64,000 nt of DNA from Streptomyces sp. TRM68416 (GCF_014596915.1 NZ_JACVWU010000003.1:1-64000), one strand, 5' to 3'. Counted from the stretch's first letter, positions 24,557 to 34,490 are shown. A program made the numbers and translations. Notes: generated by a model from the letters alone, not told the origin.

Positions 24557-25207
24557 ATGTCCGAGCTGGTGTTCTTCTCCGGAACGATGGATTGCGGGAA
24601 GTCGACCCTGGCACTGCAGATCGTCCACAACCGCTCGGCGCGCGGTCTGCAGGGCCTGATCTTCACCCGCGACGACCGAGCGGGCGAGGGCAAGCTGTCC
24701 TCCCGGCTCGGCCTGGTGACGGACGCGGTGGAGGCCGGACGCGGTTTCGATCTCTACGCGCATGTCGTGGCCGAGCTGTCACAGGGCGGCAAGGTCGACT
24801 ACGTCATCGTCGACGAGGCCCAGTTCCTCGCACCGGAGCAGATCGACCAACTGGCCCGGATCGTGGACGACTTGACGCTGGACGTCTTCGCCTTCGGCAT
24901 CACGACGGACTTCCGCACCAAGCTCTTCCCCGGCTCCCAGCGGCTGATCGAGCTGGCCGACCGCATCGAGACGCTGCAGGTCGAGGCGATGTGCTGGTGC
25001 GGGGCGCGGGCCACGCACAACGCCCGTACGGTCGGCGGCGAGATGGTCGTCGACGGCGAGCAGGTCGTGGTGGGCGACGTGAACCGCTCACCCGAGGAGA
25101 TCGGCTACGAGGTGCTGTGCCGACGGCATCACCGGCGCCGCATGACGGCTGCGCGGGCTCGGGCCGCGGCGCTGTCCCCCGACGTGCTGCCGGTCACCTC
25201 GGGCTGA
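24557..25207 (+). CDS. tdk: Thymidine kinase (type II)
   Basis: 216 residues from ATG 24557, preceded by GAAAGGTG. P-loop FFSGTMDCGKSTLAL, Walker B-like YVIVDEAQFL with the catalytic glutamate, the lasso region with cysteines in MCWCGARATHNAR and CRRHH that bind structural zinc. It phosphorylates thymidine to TMP in the salvage pathway. The C-terminal tail is arginine- and alanine-rich. The end overlaps a minus-strand gene by 79 bp. Confidence 0.93.
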   Translation: MSELVFFSGTMDCGKSTLALQIVHNRSARGLQGLIFTRDDRAGEGKLSSRLGLVTDAVEAGRGFDLYAHVVAELSQGGKVDYVIVDEAQFLAPEQIDQLARIVDDLTLDVFAFGITTDFRTKLFPGSQRLIELADRIETLQVEAMCWCGARATHNARTVGGEMVVDGEQVVVGDVNRSPEEIGYEVLCRRHHRRRMTAARARAAALSPDVLPVTSG

Positions 25208-25812
25208 TCGTGCGGTGACGGGAGGCCTCCGCCCGAGGGCGATGCGGGCCACCGGATGCCGACTGCTTCAAGCTTCCTTCGATACGTCACGACGCGTCGG
25301 CGCATGAACACCCTTGAACCGACCAGCAACACGGTGAGAGCCAGCGCGAGGCCCGCTGCGGTGCCCACGGCCGCGGCGCTGAACTGTGCGTTCACCACGA
25401 CGAGGGCCACCGCCACGACCGCGATACGGATCAGCCAGGGCCTCAGCCGCTGACCTCCCACCACGCTGAAGTGGTCGATCGCGATGCGGGCGCGCAAGAT
25501 CCTCACCTCGTGCCGCGCTTCCGGCGACGCCGGACCGGGGAACCAGCGGCGGCGCATTCCCGGCAGCCGGCCGCCACTGAGCGCGTCGGGGTAGCGCGAG
25601 CGCGTGCGCTCCGCACGGGCCCGGGCGTCCGGCAGACGCCGGAAGACGAAGAAGGGCGTGGAGGAGCCGCTCATGTCCGGATCCAGGCCGTCGTAGCGGT
25701 AGCCGTACTGCTCCGCGATGCAGGCGAACTTCGCGAACATCCGCAGGGACGGCCACGGGTTCACCGTGGTGTACGTGAACACGCCTTCCGCGTCTTCCGG
25801 ACGAGGGAACAT
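25129..25812 (-). CDS. Hypothetical membrane protein
   Basis: 227 residues. The N-terminal 100 residues are soluble (TYTTVNPWPSLRMFAKFACIAEQYGYRYDG), followed by two adjacent transmembrane helices (about 127-145 and 147-168) and a basic, serine-rich cytoplasmic tail. The last 79 bp overlap the thymidine kinase gene on the other strand, so the tail may be longer than in relatives. It starts 38 bp after the VOC gene stop and is probably in the same transcript. Family not recognised. Confidence 0.6.
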   Translation of the reverse strand: MFPRPEDAEGVFTYTTVNPWPSLRMFAKFACIAEQYGYRYDGLDPDMSGSSTPFFVFRRLPDARARAERTRSRYPDALSGGRLPGMRRRWFPGPASPEARHEVRILRARIAIDHFSVVGGQRLRPWLIRIAVVAVALVVVNAQFSAAAVGTAAGLALALTVLLVGSRVFMRRRVVTYRRKLEAVGIRWPASPSGGGLPSPHDQPEVTGSTSGDSAAARARAAVMRRR

Positions 25813-25850
25813 CTCGATGTGCCGTTCGTCGTGCCGCTGTGGGCCGCTGC

Positions 25851-26654
25851 TCAGGCCTTGCTCTGCAGCAGGGAGAACCTCGCGCCCTCCGGGTCCGTGA
25901 CCGTGGACATGCGGCCGAGGGCGCTGTCGTGGGGCTGTCTGAGGACGTGGCCGCCGAGTTCGTAGACACGGGCGGTCGCCTCGTCGGTGTCGGCGACCTC
26001 GAAGAAGGTCATCCAGTGGGGGCCGCGGTCACGGGGGAGGGCCTGGCCCATGCCGAGGACGGCGGCGACCGTGCGGCCGGCGATGTGCAGGGTGACGTAG
26101 TCGAAGTCCGCGGAGGCCACGGCCTCCTGTTCGAAGCCGAAGACGGTCTCGTAGAACTTGACGACGCTCGCGGACTCGAAGGTGATCAGCTCGTTCCAGG
26201 CGGGTGTGCCGGGCACGCCGGTGAGAGCGATGCCGAGGTGGGCGGCCGCCTGCCAGATGCCGAAGACGGCGCCCGAGGGGTCGGAGCAGATCGCCAGCCG
26301 GCCGGCCTCCGCCGCGTCCAGGGGACCCACGCCGACCGTGCCGCCGCACAGCCGTACCGTTTCGGTCGTGCCGTGTACGTCGTCCGAGGCGAAGTAGGGC
26401 GTCCAGGCGATGGGAAGGTGCCGGTCCGGGGGCAACTGGCCGATGCCTGCCACCTCCTTGCCGTCCAGGAGGGCCCGTACGTACGGGCCGAGCTGCTGGG
26501 GGCCCGGTTGGAACTCCCAGCCGAACAGCTCGCCGTAGAACTCCTGGGTCGCGTCCAGTCCGTGCACCATCAGACTCACCCAGCAGGGCGTGCCGGGCGC
26601 GTGCCGAGCCTCTGCCTCGCCGCTCGAACCGGCCGACCCCCGTGCCTCGGTCAT
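25851..26654 (-). CDS. VOC family protein, two glyoxalase-like domains
   Basis: 267 residues from ATG 26654 with GAGGAGA eight bases before it. Two tandem vicinal-oxygen-chelate units, about 20-140 (GTPCWVSLMVHGLDATQEFYGELFGWEF ... DPSGAVFGIWQ) and 150-262 (WNELITFESASVVKFYETVFGF ... DPEGARFSLLQ). In enzymes of this fold paired domains hold one metal. Similar Streptomyces proteins are hydroxylases or resistance proteins, but nothing here fixes the substrate. Confidence 0.85.
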   Translation of the reverse strand: MTEARGSAGSSGEAEARHAPGTPCWVSLMVHGLDATQEFYGELFGWEFQPGPQQLGPYVRALLDGKEVAGIGQLPPDRHLPIAWTPYFASDDVHGTTETVRLCGGTVGVGPLDAAEAGRLAICSDPSGAVFGIWQAAAHLGIALTGVPGTPAWNELITFESASVVKFYETVFGFEQEAVASADFDYVTLHIAGRTVAAVLGMGQALPRDRGPHWMTFFEVADTDEATARVYELGGHVLRQPHDSALGRMSTVTDPEGARFSLLQSKA

Positions 26655-26952
26655 CGTCACTCTCTCCTCGGCCCCTCGCGGTGGCCGCGTCGCTTCCGAC
26701 TCTTCGGACCCGTGCCGATGCTCGCACCACCCGTGGTGCCGCGCGTCCCGGGCGCGCCGCCCGGCGGCACCCTGTGCCACGGAGGATGCCCGTTGTGCCG
26801 TTTCCCGTCCGTTTCCGTGTGCTTGCCCACGAGTGTCGATCGGCTGTACAGCATGTGCCCGATCCCGTACGCCTCGTGATCGGGCCTGTCCGGCGGAGCA
26901 GAGTAGCCGGACATGGACGATGCGGCCACCCCGTGCGCAAGGATGGTGGCCA

Positions 26953-27803
26953 TGAACGCCATCATCTCCGCATCCGAACTCGCGAGCGACCTGGCAGGGC
27001 AGAATCGGCCAGTTCTGCTCGACATCCGCTGGCAGCTGAGCACGGCCAAGGCGGCCGGCGAACCACCCTTCGACGGTCGTGCCGCCTACGCGGCCGGGCA
27101 CATTCCCGGGGCCGTCTTCGTCGACCTGGACAGGGAACTCGCCTCCCCGCCGGGTGCGGGCGGCCGCCATCCGCTTCCGGACGTCGCGGAGTTCGGTGCC
27201 GCGATGCGGCGGGCGGGTGTCTCGGCCCGGGTGCCGGTCGTCGTCTACGACGGCGGGCAGGGCTGGGCGGCGGCCCGCGCGTGGTGGCTGCTGCGCTGGA
27301 CGGGTCACCCGGACGTGCGGGTCCTCGACGGCGGGTTGCCGGCCTGGGACGGCCCGCTGGAGACGTCGGCGGCGACGCCCGCGGAAGGGGACTTCGAACC
27401 GGCGCCGGGCGCCGTGGGGCTCCTCGACGCGGACGGTGCGGCGGCGCTCGCCCGCTCCGGTGTGCTGCTGGACGCGCGCGCGGGGGAGCGGTACCGCGGT
27501 GAGGTCGAGCCGATCGACCGGGTCGGCGGGCACATCCCCGGCGCCCGCAGCGCCCCCACCAACGACAACGTGGCCGCCGACGGCCGCTTCCTGCCCGCCG
27601 AGGACCTGCACGCGCGTTTCAAGGCCCTCGGGGCCTCCGACGGCACCGAGGTCGGCGTGTACTGCGGTTCGGGCGTCTCGGGGGCGCACGAGGTCCTGGC
27701 ACTCGCCGTCGCCGGGATTCCCGCGGCGCTCTACGTGGGCTCCTGGTCGGAATGGTCCTCGGACCCGTCCCGCCCTGTGGCCGTGGGGCCGGATCCGCAG
27801 TAG
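26953..27803 (+). CDS. Sulfurtransferase (3-mercaptopyruvate / thiosulfate type, two rhodanese domains)
   Basis: 283 residues. N-terminal inactive rhodanese domain (LLDIRWQL ... GHIPGAVFVDLDRELA) and C-terminal catalytic domain with the active-site loop VYCGSGVSGAHEV. It moves sulfane sulfur from mercaptopyruvate or thiosulfate to acceptors such as cyanide or thiols. The loop CGSGVSG resembles mercaptopyruvate sulfurtransferases (SseA, CG-S-G-V-T) more than thiosulfate ones. ATG 26953 has AAGGA nine bases upstream; ATG 26944 is the alternative. Confidence 0.9.
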
Positions 27804-28111
27804 CGCGGCAGCGCCCGGGGAAGCGGGTCCGTGGTGGTTTGTGCGGCGGCGGTGGAGCGGTTCGCGGGCGTGCGGCGGCGGGAGAACGGGTCCATGGGTG
27901 CTCGGTGGGGTCGAACGGGTCCGCGGTAGTAGTACGGCGGCGGGAGGGTGCCCCAGGTTCGCGCGGCAGCGGGCGTACGGCCCTCAGTGGCGCCGCAGTG
28001 GGAGAACGGGCCCGCACCGACCGGTGCGGGCCCAGGTGTTCGCTGCCACGGCCGCCGTACGGCCGACTCTCCCGCCTCTTCCCGAGGCCGCCGCACGGAG
28101 CGCCGAGCCGA
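27804..28111. other. Gene-free convergent spacer with degenerate repeats
   Basis: 308 bases between the sulfurtransferase and sepH stops. It holds several copies of GAACGGGTCC or GGAGAACGGG motifs at irregular spacing (27888, 27923 and 28001 regions) and the terminator at 28008-28033. I see no gene. Confidence 0.5.
28008..28033. terminator. Bidirectional terminator between sulfurtransferase and sepH
   Basis: Stem GGGCCCGCACC (28008-28018) with its complement (28023-28033) and a 4-base loop. The flanking genes converge on it. Confidence 0.75.
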
Positions 28112-29152
28112 CTACTCCTGCTTCTTCCGCCGCGTTCCGAACACGATCTCGTCCCAGCTCGGGACGGCCGCGCGGCGGCCCGGGCGGACGCCGTCGGCCT
28201 CGGCCTGGCGGTCGGTGGAGCCGATGAGGCGGTCGCGGTGGCTGCCGACGGAGCGGGGCATGAGGACGTCCGCGTAGGCGGAACCGGCCGAGGCCGCGGG
28301 CGCCGGGGGCTCCTCCTCCGCGGGTTCGGTCTCGGGCTCCTCCGGGGGAGCGGGCTCCGAGGGGCGCTCGGGGACCACGAGGTCGCCGCGGAAGCTCGGT
28401 ACGGCCTCCAACAGGCTGGTCAGGGAGTCCCGTTCGCTCGTGCTCTCCTCGGCGACCGGCTCGGTGGCCGGCGCCGGCAGGCTCGGTCGCTCCCGGTCCA
28501 GGGCGCGGTCCAGCGGGCGGTCGCGCGGCAGGCGGGCGATCCGCGGGACGAACGGAAAGCTGGGCTCCGGCGCGGCCAGGTCCTCGGACTCGCCGATCAG
28601 CGAGCGGGCCTCCTCGTCGACGGCCTGGACGAGCCGCCGCGGCGGGTCGTACGTCCAGCTCGCCGAGTGCGGTTCACCCGCGACCCGGTAGACCAGCAGG
28701 ACCTCCCAGGTGCCGTCGTCGCGGCGCCACGAGTCCCACTGCACGGTGTCCTTCTCGGCGCCGCGCAGCAGCAGCCGCTCCTGGACGGCCTCGCCGAGCT
28801 GGGGTCCGGCGTTCTCACCGGGCCGGCGGACGGGCGTCTTGCGGGCCCGCTCGGCCATGAAGGCGCGCTCGGCCAGCACGGGGCCCTCGAACCGCCGTAC
28901 GCGGTCGACGGGGATGCCGGCCATCTGGGCGACCTCTTCCGCGGTCGCGCCGGCGCGTATACGTGCCTGGATGTCGCGGGGGCGGAGATGGCTCTCCACC
29001 TCGATCTCGATCTGGCCGAGGCGGGGACGGTCGCCGCGCACGGCGGCGCGGAGCCGTTCGTCAATCGGAAGCGTGTACTCCGTGCTGTCCGCAGCCTTCA
29101 GCACCAGCCGTGTGCCGTCATTGGAGACGGCCACGACACGCAGTTCGGGCAT
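28112..29152 (-). CDS. sepH: SepH, FtsZ-binding cell division regulator
   Basis: 346 residues from ATG 29152, with a perfect GGAGGT eight bases upstream. The conserved N-terminal domain (MPELRVVAVSNDGTRLVL onward) contains the helix-turn-helix IQARIRAGATAEEVAQMAGIPVDRVRRFEGPVLAERAFMAE. The C-terminal half is acidic, proline-rich and disordered. SepH is an actinobacterial protein that binds FtsZ, promotes its assembly and is needed for sporulation septation in Streptomyces. The helix-turn-helix contacts FtsZ in the studied protein instead of specific DNA. Confidence 0.92.
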   Translation of the reverse strand: MPELRVVAVSNDGTRLVLKAADSTEYTLPIDERLRAAVRGDRPRLGQIEIEVESHLRPRDIQARIRAGATAEEVAQMAGIPVDRVRRFEGPVLAERAFMAERARKTPVRRPGENAGPQLGEAVQERLLLRGAEKDTVQWDSWRRDDGTWEVLLVYRVAGEPHSASWTYDPPRRLVQAVDEEARSLIGESEDLAAPEPSFPFVPRIARLPRDRPLDRALDRERPSLPAPATEPVAEESTSERDSLTSLLEAVPSFRGDLVVPERPSEPAPPEEPETEPAEEEPPAPAASAGSAYADVLMPRSVGSHRDRLIGSTDRQAEADGVRPGRRAAVPSWDEIVFGTRRKKQE

Positions 29153-29590
29153 GGGGACCTCCCGGGTGGTGCCTGCCGACGTCACGTGCGTCGCTGCTTC
29201 CGCTAGTCGAGTGTGGCCTGCCCGGGTGCAGCCTGCCACAACCTTGCCGAGTTGCCCGGCGTGTCGGGCGCGGGCCCTGGATCGCCGTTATGGCACGGTT
29301 ACCTATTCGCAACGCTAAGTGACCAACTCCGTCACCCTGTGCAACTAGCCCCCTCCTGGCGGTCCTTGAAGGTCGCGGACGCCCTGGCGGGAGACCGGAC
29401 CCAGGGCTCGCAACAGTACTCCATTCGGGCCACGTGCGTGGATTGGCGCGCCGCTCAAGTTCTCGCAAGAGGCGGGCCCCGGCCGCCCGTTGCGGGGCTT
29501 TGGGGATCTTGTGCGTGGCGTACTTCACGTAATCGACAGATACGGAACTAATGGTTTCGTTCGTACGTCCCTTTCTCGTGCAGTTGGTTG
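29153..29590. other. Upstream region of sepH
   Basis: 438 bases between the end of the lactone oxidase gene and sepH, both on the minus strand. It must contain the sepH promoter, probably in the less GC-rich part 29300-29345 or 29520-29580. No additional gene or clear operator is visible. Confidence 0.5.
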
Positions 29591-30910
29591 CTACGACCCC
29601 AGCACCCTCCGCAAGTACGGGTTCTGGAACCGACGCTCGGGATCGAGCCGGTCCCGCAGCGCGGTGAACTCGCCGAAGCGGGGATAGACCCCGGCGAAGT
29701 ACTCGGCGTCGCGCGTGTGGATCTTGCCCCAGTGCGGCCGGCCCTCGTGCGCGGTGAAGATGCGCTCCGCGGCGGTGAAGTACCGCTGGTACGGCGTGCC
29801 CTTGACCATGTGCACGGCGATGTAGGCGGTGTCGCGGCCCGAGGCGGTGGACAGCGTGATGTCGTCGGCCGGGGCGGTGCGCACCTCCACGGGGAAGCTG
29901 ACTCTGAGGCCCGAGCGGTCGACCATCGCCTTCAGCTCGCGCAGCGCCTGGACGGCGGCCTCGCGCGGGACGGCGTACTCCATCTCCACGAAGCGCACCC
30001 GGCGCGGCGACGTGTAGACCTTGTAGGGGATGTCGGTGTACGTCCGGGCGGACAGGGCCCTGCTGGAGATCCGCGCGATCGCCGGGATCGTGGCGGGCAC
30101 CGCGCGCCCGACCCACTGGGCGGCCTGGAACACGCCGTTGGAGAGGAACTCGTCCTCGAAGAAGGCCCGCACCGGGCCCACCGGCCGCTCGGGACCCGCG
30201 CTGCGGTTGTTGCGCTTGGTGTTGGTGTTGCCGGTGTGCGGGAACCAGTAGAACTCGAAGTGCTCGTTCTCGGCCCACAGTTCGTCGAAGCCGCTGGTGA
30301 CCCGGTCGAAGGTCATCGGCTCCTCGCGGGCGGTGAGCAGGAAGATCGGCTCGACCGCGAACGTGATCGCGGTGACGATGCCCAGTGCGCCGAGGCCGAT
30401 GCGCGCGGCCGCGAACACGTCCGCGTTCTCCTTCTCGGAGCAGGTGAGGACCGAGCCGTCGGCGGTGACCAGCTCCAGGCCCCTGATCTGGGCGGCGATC
30501 GAAGCGGAGTCACGGCCCGTGCCGTGCGTGCCGGTGCTGGTGGCCCCGGAGACCGTCTGCTCCATGATGTCGCCCATGTTGGTCAGCGACAGCCCCTCGC
30601 GCGCCAAGGCCACGTTGAGCCTCTTGAGCGGGGTGCCGGCCTCCACCGTGACCGTCATGGCGTCCCGGTCAATGTTGCGGATGCCGGTCAACAGTTGAGG
30701 GCGTATCAAGACGCCGTCCGTGGCCGCTATGGAGGTGAAGGAGTGCCCGGTGCCGACCGCCTTCACCTTCAGGCCGTCCTCCGCGGCGCCGCGCACGGCC
30801 GCCACCAGCTCCTCCACGGAGGCCGGTTCGACCTCCCGCGCGGGCCGGACGGAGACGTTGCCTCCCCAGTTACGCCATGTGCCGTTCGTCCCGCTCGCTG
30901 TGCTGCTCAA
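29591..30910 (-). CDS. D-arabinono-1,4-lactone oxidase family FAD enzyme
   Basis: About 439 residues from the TTG at 30910, which is preceded by GGGGAGG. VAO-type FAD-binding domain at the N-terminus (VGTGHSFTSIAATDG, then STGTHGTGRD) and an ALO C-terminal domain with HWGKIHTRDAEYF, the signature around the sugar-lactone site. Relatives oxidise sugar-1,4-lactones (ascorbate-like synthesis), gulonolactone or alditols. Substrate here unknown. The start lies 41 bp inside the end of the MFS gene in another frame, so the two are one operon; the pair may oxidise and move the same compound. Confidence 0.88.
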   Translation of the reverse strand: MSSTASGTNGTWRNWGGNVSVRPAREVEPASVEELVAAVRGAAEDGLKVKAVGTGHSFTSIAATDGVLIRPQLLTGIRNIDRDAMTVTVEAGTPLKRLNVALAREGLSLTNMGDIMEQTVSGATSTGTHGTGRDSASIAAQIRGLELVTADGSVLTCSEKENADVFAAARIGLGALGIVTAITFAVEPIFLLTAREEPMTFDRVTSGFDELWAENEHFEFYWFPHTGNTNTKRNNRSAGPERPVGPVRAFFEDEFLSNGVFQAAQWVGRAVPATIPAIARISSRALSARTYTDIPYKVYTSPRRVRFVEMEYAVPREAAVQALRELKAMVDRSGLRVSFPVEVRTAPADDITLSTASGRDTAYIAVHMVKGTPYQRYFTAAERIFTAHEGRPHWGKIHTRDAEYFAGVYPRFGEFTALRDRLDPERRFQNPYLRRVLGS

Positions 30911-32114
30911 CGGTGCCTCCCCGACCCGGAGCCGGCCTGCTGAGCCGGCGGTACCCGAGGAAACCGACCGCGACCGCGACGGCCCCGGACACCGCCGGAA
31001 CCCCGTACCCGGCCTGCGCACCGGCCGCGTCGATCACCCAGCCGGCCACGGAGGAGCCGAGCGCGACCCCGACCGCGAGCCCCGTGCTCACCCAGGTCAT
31101 GCCCTCGGTCAGTTGCGCGCGTGGTACGTGCTGCTCGATGAGGGACATCGTCGTGATCATCGTGGGAGCGATGCAGAGCCCGGCAAGGAACAGCGCCACG
31201 GCCAGAAACGGCAAGTTTCCGACCAGTAGGAGGGGGATCATACTCACGGCCATCGCGCATACGCCCAGCAGCCAGCGAGGTTCGGGCGCTCCCTTGAGGT
31301 GCAAAAGCCCGAAGACGGCACCGGCCAGGCACGACCCCGCCGCGTACAGCGCGAGAACGACGCTCGCGGCGCCCTTGTGGCCCTGCTCCTCCGCGAAGGC
31401 GACCGTGACCACGTCGACCGACCCGAAGATCGCGCCCGTCGCCACGAAGGTGGCCACCAGGACCTGGAGACCGGGGGAGCGCAAGGCGGTGCGGCCGCCC
31501 GCCGCGTGCTGGTCCCGCGGATGCGGCTCCGGCTCGGTGGCGCGCTGCGCGGTCAGCCAGAAGACCCCGGCCGCCAGGAAGCAGGCGGCGAGCAGCGGAC
31601 CGGCCTCCGGGAACCAGGCCGTCGACAGCCCGATGGAGATGATCGGCCCGAAGATGAAGCAGACCTCGTCGATCACCGACTCGAAGGAGTACGCGGTGTG
31701 CAGCTGCGGGGTGCCCCGGTACACGGCGGCCCAGCGGGCGCGGATCATCGCACCGATGCTCGGCACGCAGCCGATGCCGACGCAGGCCACGAACAGCACC
31801 CAGTCCGGCCACCCGTAGTGCGCGGCGAGGAGAAGCAGGCCAGCGCCAGTCAGGGAGATCAGGGTCGCCGGACGCAGCACGCGCCGCTGACCGTACTGGT
31901 CCACCAGGCGGGAGACCTGCGGTCCCGCGACGGCGGCGGCGAGCGCGATCGTGGCCGACAGGGCGCCGGCCAGGCCGTACCGCCCGGTCAGCTGGGACAC
32001 CATCGTCACCACGCCGATGCCCATCATCGACAGCGGCATCCGGCCGAGGAAGCCTGCGGCGGAGAAGCCCTTGGAGCCGGGGGCGGCGAACAAGGCGCGG
32101 TAGGGGCTGGGCAC
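30870..32114 (-). CDS. MFS transporter
   Basis: 414 residues with about 12 transmembrane helices in two bundles separated by a charged loop (about 200-225, EPEPHPRDQHAAGGR). Motif A-like VSRLVDQYGQRRVLRP lies between TM2 and TM3. It resembles actinobacterial drug or metabolite exporters of the DHA1 type; the substrate cannot be told. Its 3' end overlaps the start of the lactone oxidase gene by 41 bp. Confidence 0.88.
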   Translation of the reverse strand: MPSPYRALFAAPGSKGFSAAGFLGRMPLSMMGIGVVTMVSQLTGRYGLAGALSATIALAAAVAGPQVSRLVDQYGQRRVLRPATLISLTGAGLLLLAAHYGWPDWVLFVACVGIGCVPSIGAMIRARWAAVYRGTPQLHTAYSFESVIDEVCFIFGPIISIGLSTAWFPEAGPLLAACFLAAGVFWLTAQRATEPEPHPRDQHAAGGRTALRSPGLQVLVATFVATGAIFGSVDVVTVAFAEEQGHKGAASVVLALYAAGSCLAGAVFGLLHLKGAPEPRWLLGVCAMAVSMIPLLLVGNLPFLAVALFLAGLCIAPTMITTMSLIEQHVPRAQLTEGMTWVSTGLAVGVALGSSVAGWVIDAAGAQAGYGVPAVSGAVAVAVGFLGYRRLSRPAPGRGGTVEQHSERDERHMA

Positions 32115-32171
32115 GGGATCTCCGGTCGGACGGCAGGGCGGCGGCTCGGCGAGGGCGCCGGGTGAGGGGCA

Positions 32172-32224
32172 AGGCGTAGGACGTAGGGCGGGCGGCGTAG
32201 GGCGTACGGCGTAAGGCGTGTACG
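32172..32224. repeat. GGCGTA microrepeats in the MFS/hemH divergent region
   Basis: Irregular run of GGCGTA, GACGTA and GGGCGT units (about eight copies in 50 bases) just upstream of the hemH promoter area. Non-coding. Confidence 0.7.
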
Positions 32225-32243
32225 TGGCTGATACAGCTTACGA

Positions 32244-32259
32244 GTTAGGTGACCCTAAC
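32244..32259. promoter_or_regulatory. Inverted repeat upstream of ferrochelatase gene
   Basis: GTTAGG-TGAC-CCTAAC, a perfect 6-bp dyad with a 4-base spacer in the 223-bp divergent region, 79 bp before hemH. The half site TTAGG resembles the iron-box half site, but spacing differs from the 19-bp DmdR1 operator. It may be an operator for iron- or heme-responsive control of hemH or the MFS gene. Confidence 0.5.
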
Positions 32260-32337
32260 GCACCCGGTCGGCCGGTGGGACCCCGGCCGACACCCCGCCG
32301 TTTCCCGGCTGTCAGTGCCGGGTGGCAGGATCGAGCC

Positions 32338-33465
32338 ATGCCAGACGCGCTCGATGCCACCCCCTACGACGCCCTGCTCCTGCTCTCGTTCGGCGGCCCC
32401 GAAGGACCGGACGACGTGGTCCCGTTCCTGGAGAACGTGACGCGCGGGCGAGGCATCCCCAAGGAACGCCTGAAGGAAGTCGGTCAGCACTACTTCCTGT
32501 TCGGCGGGATCAGCCCCATCAACGACCAGAACCGCGAACTGCTGGACGCCCTGCGCAAGGACTTCGCCGACCACGGCCTGGACCTGCCGGTCTACTGGGG
32601 CAACCGCAACTGGGCCCCCTACCTGACGGACACCCTGCGCGAGATGGTCCGGGACGGCCGCCGCCGCATCCTGGTCCTCGCCACCAGCGCCTACGCCTCG
32701 TACTCGGGCTGCCGCCAGTACCGCGAGAACCTCGCCGACTCGCTGGCCGCCCTGGAGGCCGAGGGCCTGGAACCGCCGAAGATCGACAAGCTGCGGCACT
32801 ACTTCAACCACCCCGGCTTCGTCGAGCCCATGGTCGACGGCGTACTGCGGTCCCTCGCCGACCTGCCCGAGGAGGTCCGGGACCGCGCCCACATCGCCTT
32901 CTCGACCCACTCCATCCCGACCTCCGCCGCCGACACCTCGGGACCGGTCGAGGACCACGGCGACGGCGGTGCGTACGTCGCGCAGCACCTGGACGTGGCC
33001 CGGCTGATCGCCGACGCCGTCCGCGAGCGCACCGGCGTCGAGCACCCCTGGCAGCTCGTCTACCAGTCCCGCTCCGGAGCCCCGCACATCCCCTGGCTGG
33101 AGCCCGACATCTGCGACCACCTGGAGGAGCGGCACGCCTCCGGCGCCCCCGCCGTCGTGATCGCCCCCATCGGCTTCGTCTCGGACCACATGGAGGTCCT
33201 CTACGACCTCGACACCGAGGCCACGGCCAAGGCCGGGGAACTGGGGCTCCCTGTGCGCCGCTCGGCCACCGTCGGCGCCGACCCGCGGTTCGCCGCGGCG
33301 ATCCGGGACCTGATCCTGGAGCGGGCCGCGACGGAACGCGGCCAGGAGGCCACCCCCTGCGCCCTGGGGGCGCTGGGCCCCAGCCACAACCTCTGCCCGG
33401 TGGGCTGCTGCCCCGCCCGGGCCCCCCGCCCGGCCGCCGCAGGCGCCGACAGCCCCTACGCGTGA
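32338..33465 (+). CDS. hemH: Ferrochelatase (coproporphyrin-type), heme biosynthesis
   Basis: 375 residues. Conserved [17 protein letters not shown] at the N-terminus, GNRNWAPYL, the catalytic AFSTHSIP histidine, and a glutamate in [16 protein letters not shown]. Actinobacteria use the coproporphyrin-dependent route, so the enzyme should insert iron into coproporphyrin III (CpfC). The C-terminus TPCALG...LCPVGCCP together with the YSGCRQ cysteine supplies ligands for the 2Fe-2S cluster known in actinobacterial ferrochelatases. Nine bases separate it from the inositol phosphatase gene. Confidence 0.95.
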   Translation: MPDALDATPYDALLLLSFGGPEGPDDVVPFLENVTRGRGIPKERLKEVGQHYFLFGGISPINDQNRELLDALRKDFADHGLDLPVYWGNRNWAPYLTDTLREMVRDGRRRILVLATSAYASYSGCRQYRENLADSLAALEAEGLEPPKIDKLRHYFNHPGFVEPMVDGVLRSLADLPEEVRDRAHIAFSTHSIPTSAADTSGPVEDHGDGGAYVAQHLDVARLIADAVRERTGVEHPWQLVYQSRSGAPHIPWLEPDICDHLEERHASGAPAVVIAPIGFVSDHMEVLYDLDTEATAKAGELGLPVRRSATVGADPRFAAAIRDLILERAATERGQEATPCALGALGPSHNLCPVGCCPARAPRPAAAGADSPYA

Positions 33466-33473
33466 GGACCCCT

Positions 33474-34289
33474 GTGACCGACCCTCTCCACACCGAACTC
33501 CTCCACCTGGCCCGGGAGGCCGCGCGCCGCGCGGGCGACCTGCTGCGCGACGGCCGCCCGGCCGACCTGTCGGTGGCCAAGACCAAGTCGAGCCCGATCG
33601 ACGTGGTCACCGAGATGGACATCGCCGCCGAGAAGCTGATCACGGACCTGATCGCCGAGCACCGCCCGGACGACGGCTTCCTCGGCGAGGAGGGCGCCTC
33701 CACCGAGGGCACGAGCGGCGTCCGCTGGGTGATCGACCCGCTCGACGGCACCGTCAACTACCTGTACGGCCTGCCGACCTGGGCCGTCTCCATCGCCGCC
33801 GAGCAGGACGGCGAGAGCGTCGTCGCCGTCGTGGCGGCCCCGATGCGCGGCGAGACCTTCCACGCGGTCCGGGGCGGCGGCGCCTGGGCGACAGGCGCCT
33901 GGGACGGCGAGCGCAGGCTGGCCTGCCGCCCCGCGGCACCGCTGGAGCAGGCCCTGGTCTCGACCGGCTTCAACTACGTCACCGAGGTCCGCGTCCACCA
34001 GTCCGAGGTCGCCCGCAAGCTGATCCCCCTGCTGCGCGACATCCGGCGCTCCGGCTCGGCCGCGGTCGACCTGTGCGACGTCGCCGCGGGCCGCCTGGAC
34101 GGCTACTACGAGCGCGGCCTGCACCCCTGGGACCTCGCGGCCGGCGACCTCATCGCCCGGGAGGCGGGCGCCCTGACCGGCGGACGCCCCGGAGAACGCC
34201 CGTCGTACGACCTGACGGTCGCGGCCACCCCGGCGGTCTTCGAGCCGCTCCAGCGGCTCCTGGAGGACTTCGGCGCCTGGAGGGATTGA
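33474..34289 (+). CDS. Inositol monophosphatase family protein
   Basis: 271 residues from GTG 33474. Metal- and phosphate-binding motifs GEEG, WVIDPLDGTVNY and HPWDLAAGDLIAREAGA are intact, so it should be an active Mg-dependent phosphatase on inositol-1-phosphate or a similar substrate (in actinobacteria also histidinol phosphate or PAP). It follows hemH closely and may be co-transcribed by position only. Confidence 0.92.
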   Translation: MTDPLHTELLHLAREAARRAGDLLRDGRPADLSVAKTKSSPIDVVTEMDIAAEKLITDLIAEHRPDDGFLGEEGASTEGTSGVRWVIDPLDGTVNYLYGLPTWAVSIAAEQDGESVVAVVAAPMRGETFHAVRGGGAWATGAWDGERRLACRPAAPLEQALVSTGFNYVTEVRVHQSEVARKLIPLLRDIRRSGSAAVDLCDVAAGRLDGYYERGLHPWDLAAGDLIAREAGALTGGRPGERPSYDLTVAATPAVFEPLQRLLEDFGAWRD

Positions 34290-34490
34290 CGGGGCTGTGC
34301 TGGATGGGTCGGTCGCCTACGGGGCGCTGTGTGCCGGTGTCGAGAGCCCGACCGTGCTCAGCGCTTCGCGCCTCCGCGCGCTCGTGCTCTCGACACCGGC
34401 GCGCCCCTTCGGCTCCCTCCCGGCCGGTGGCCTGGGGACAGTGGCCGTTGGTGGGCCTGTGCCGTTCTGTGTAGGCGACACCCGTGGGCC

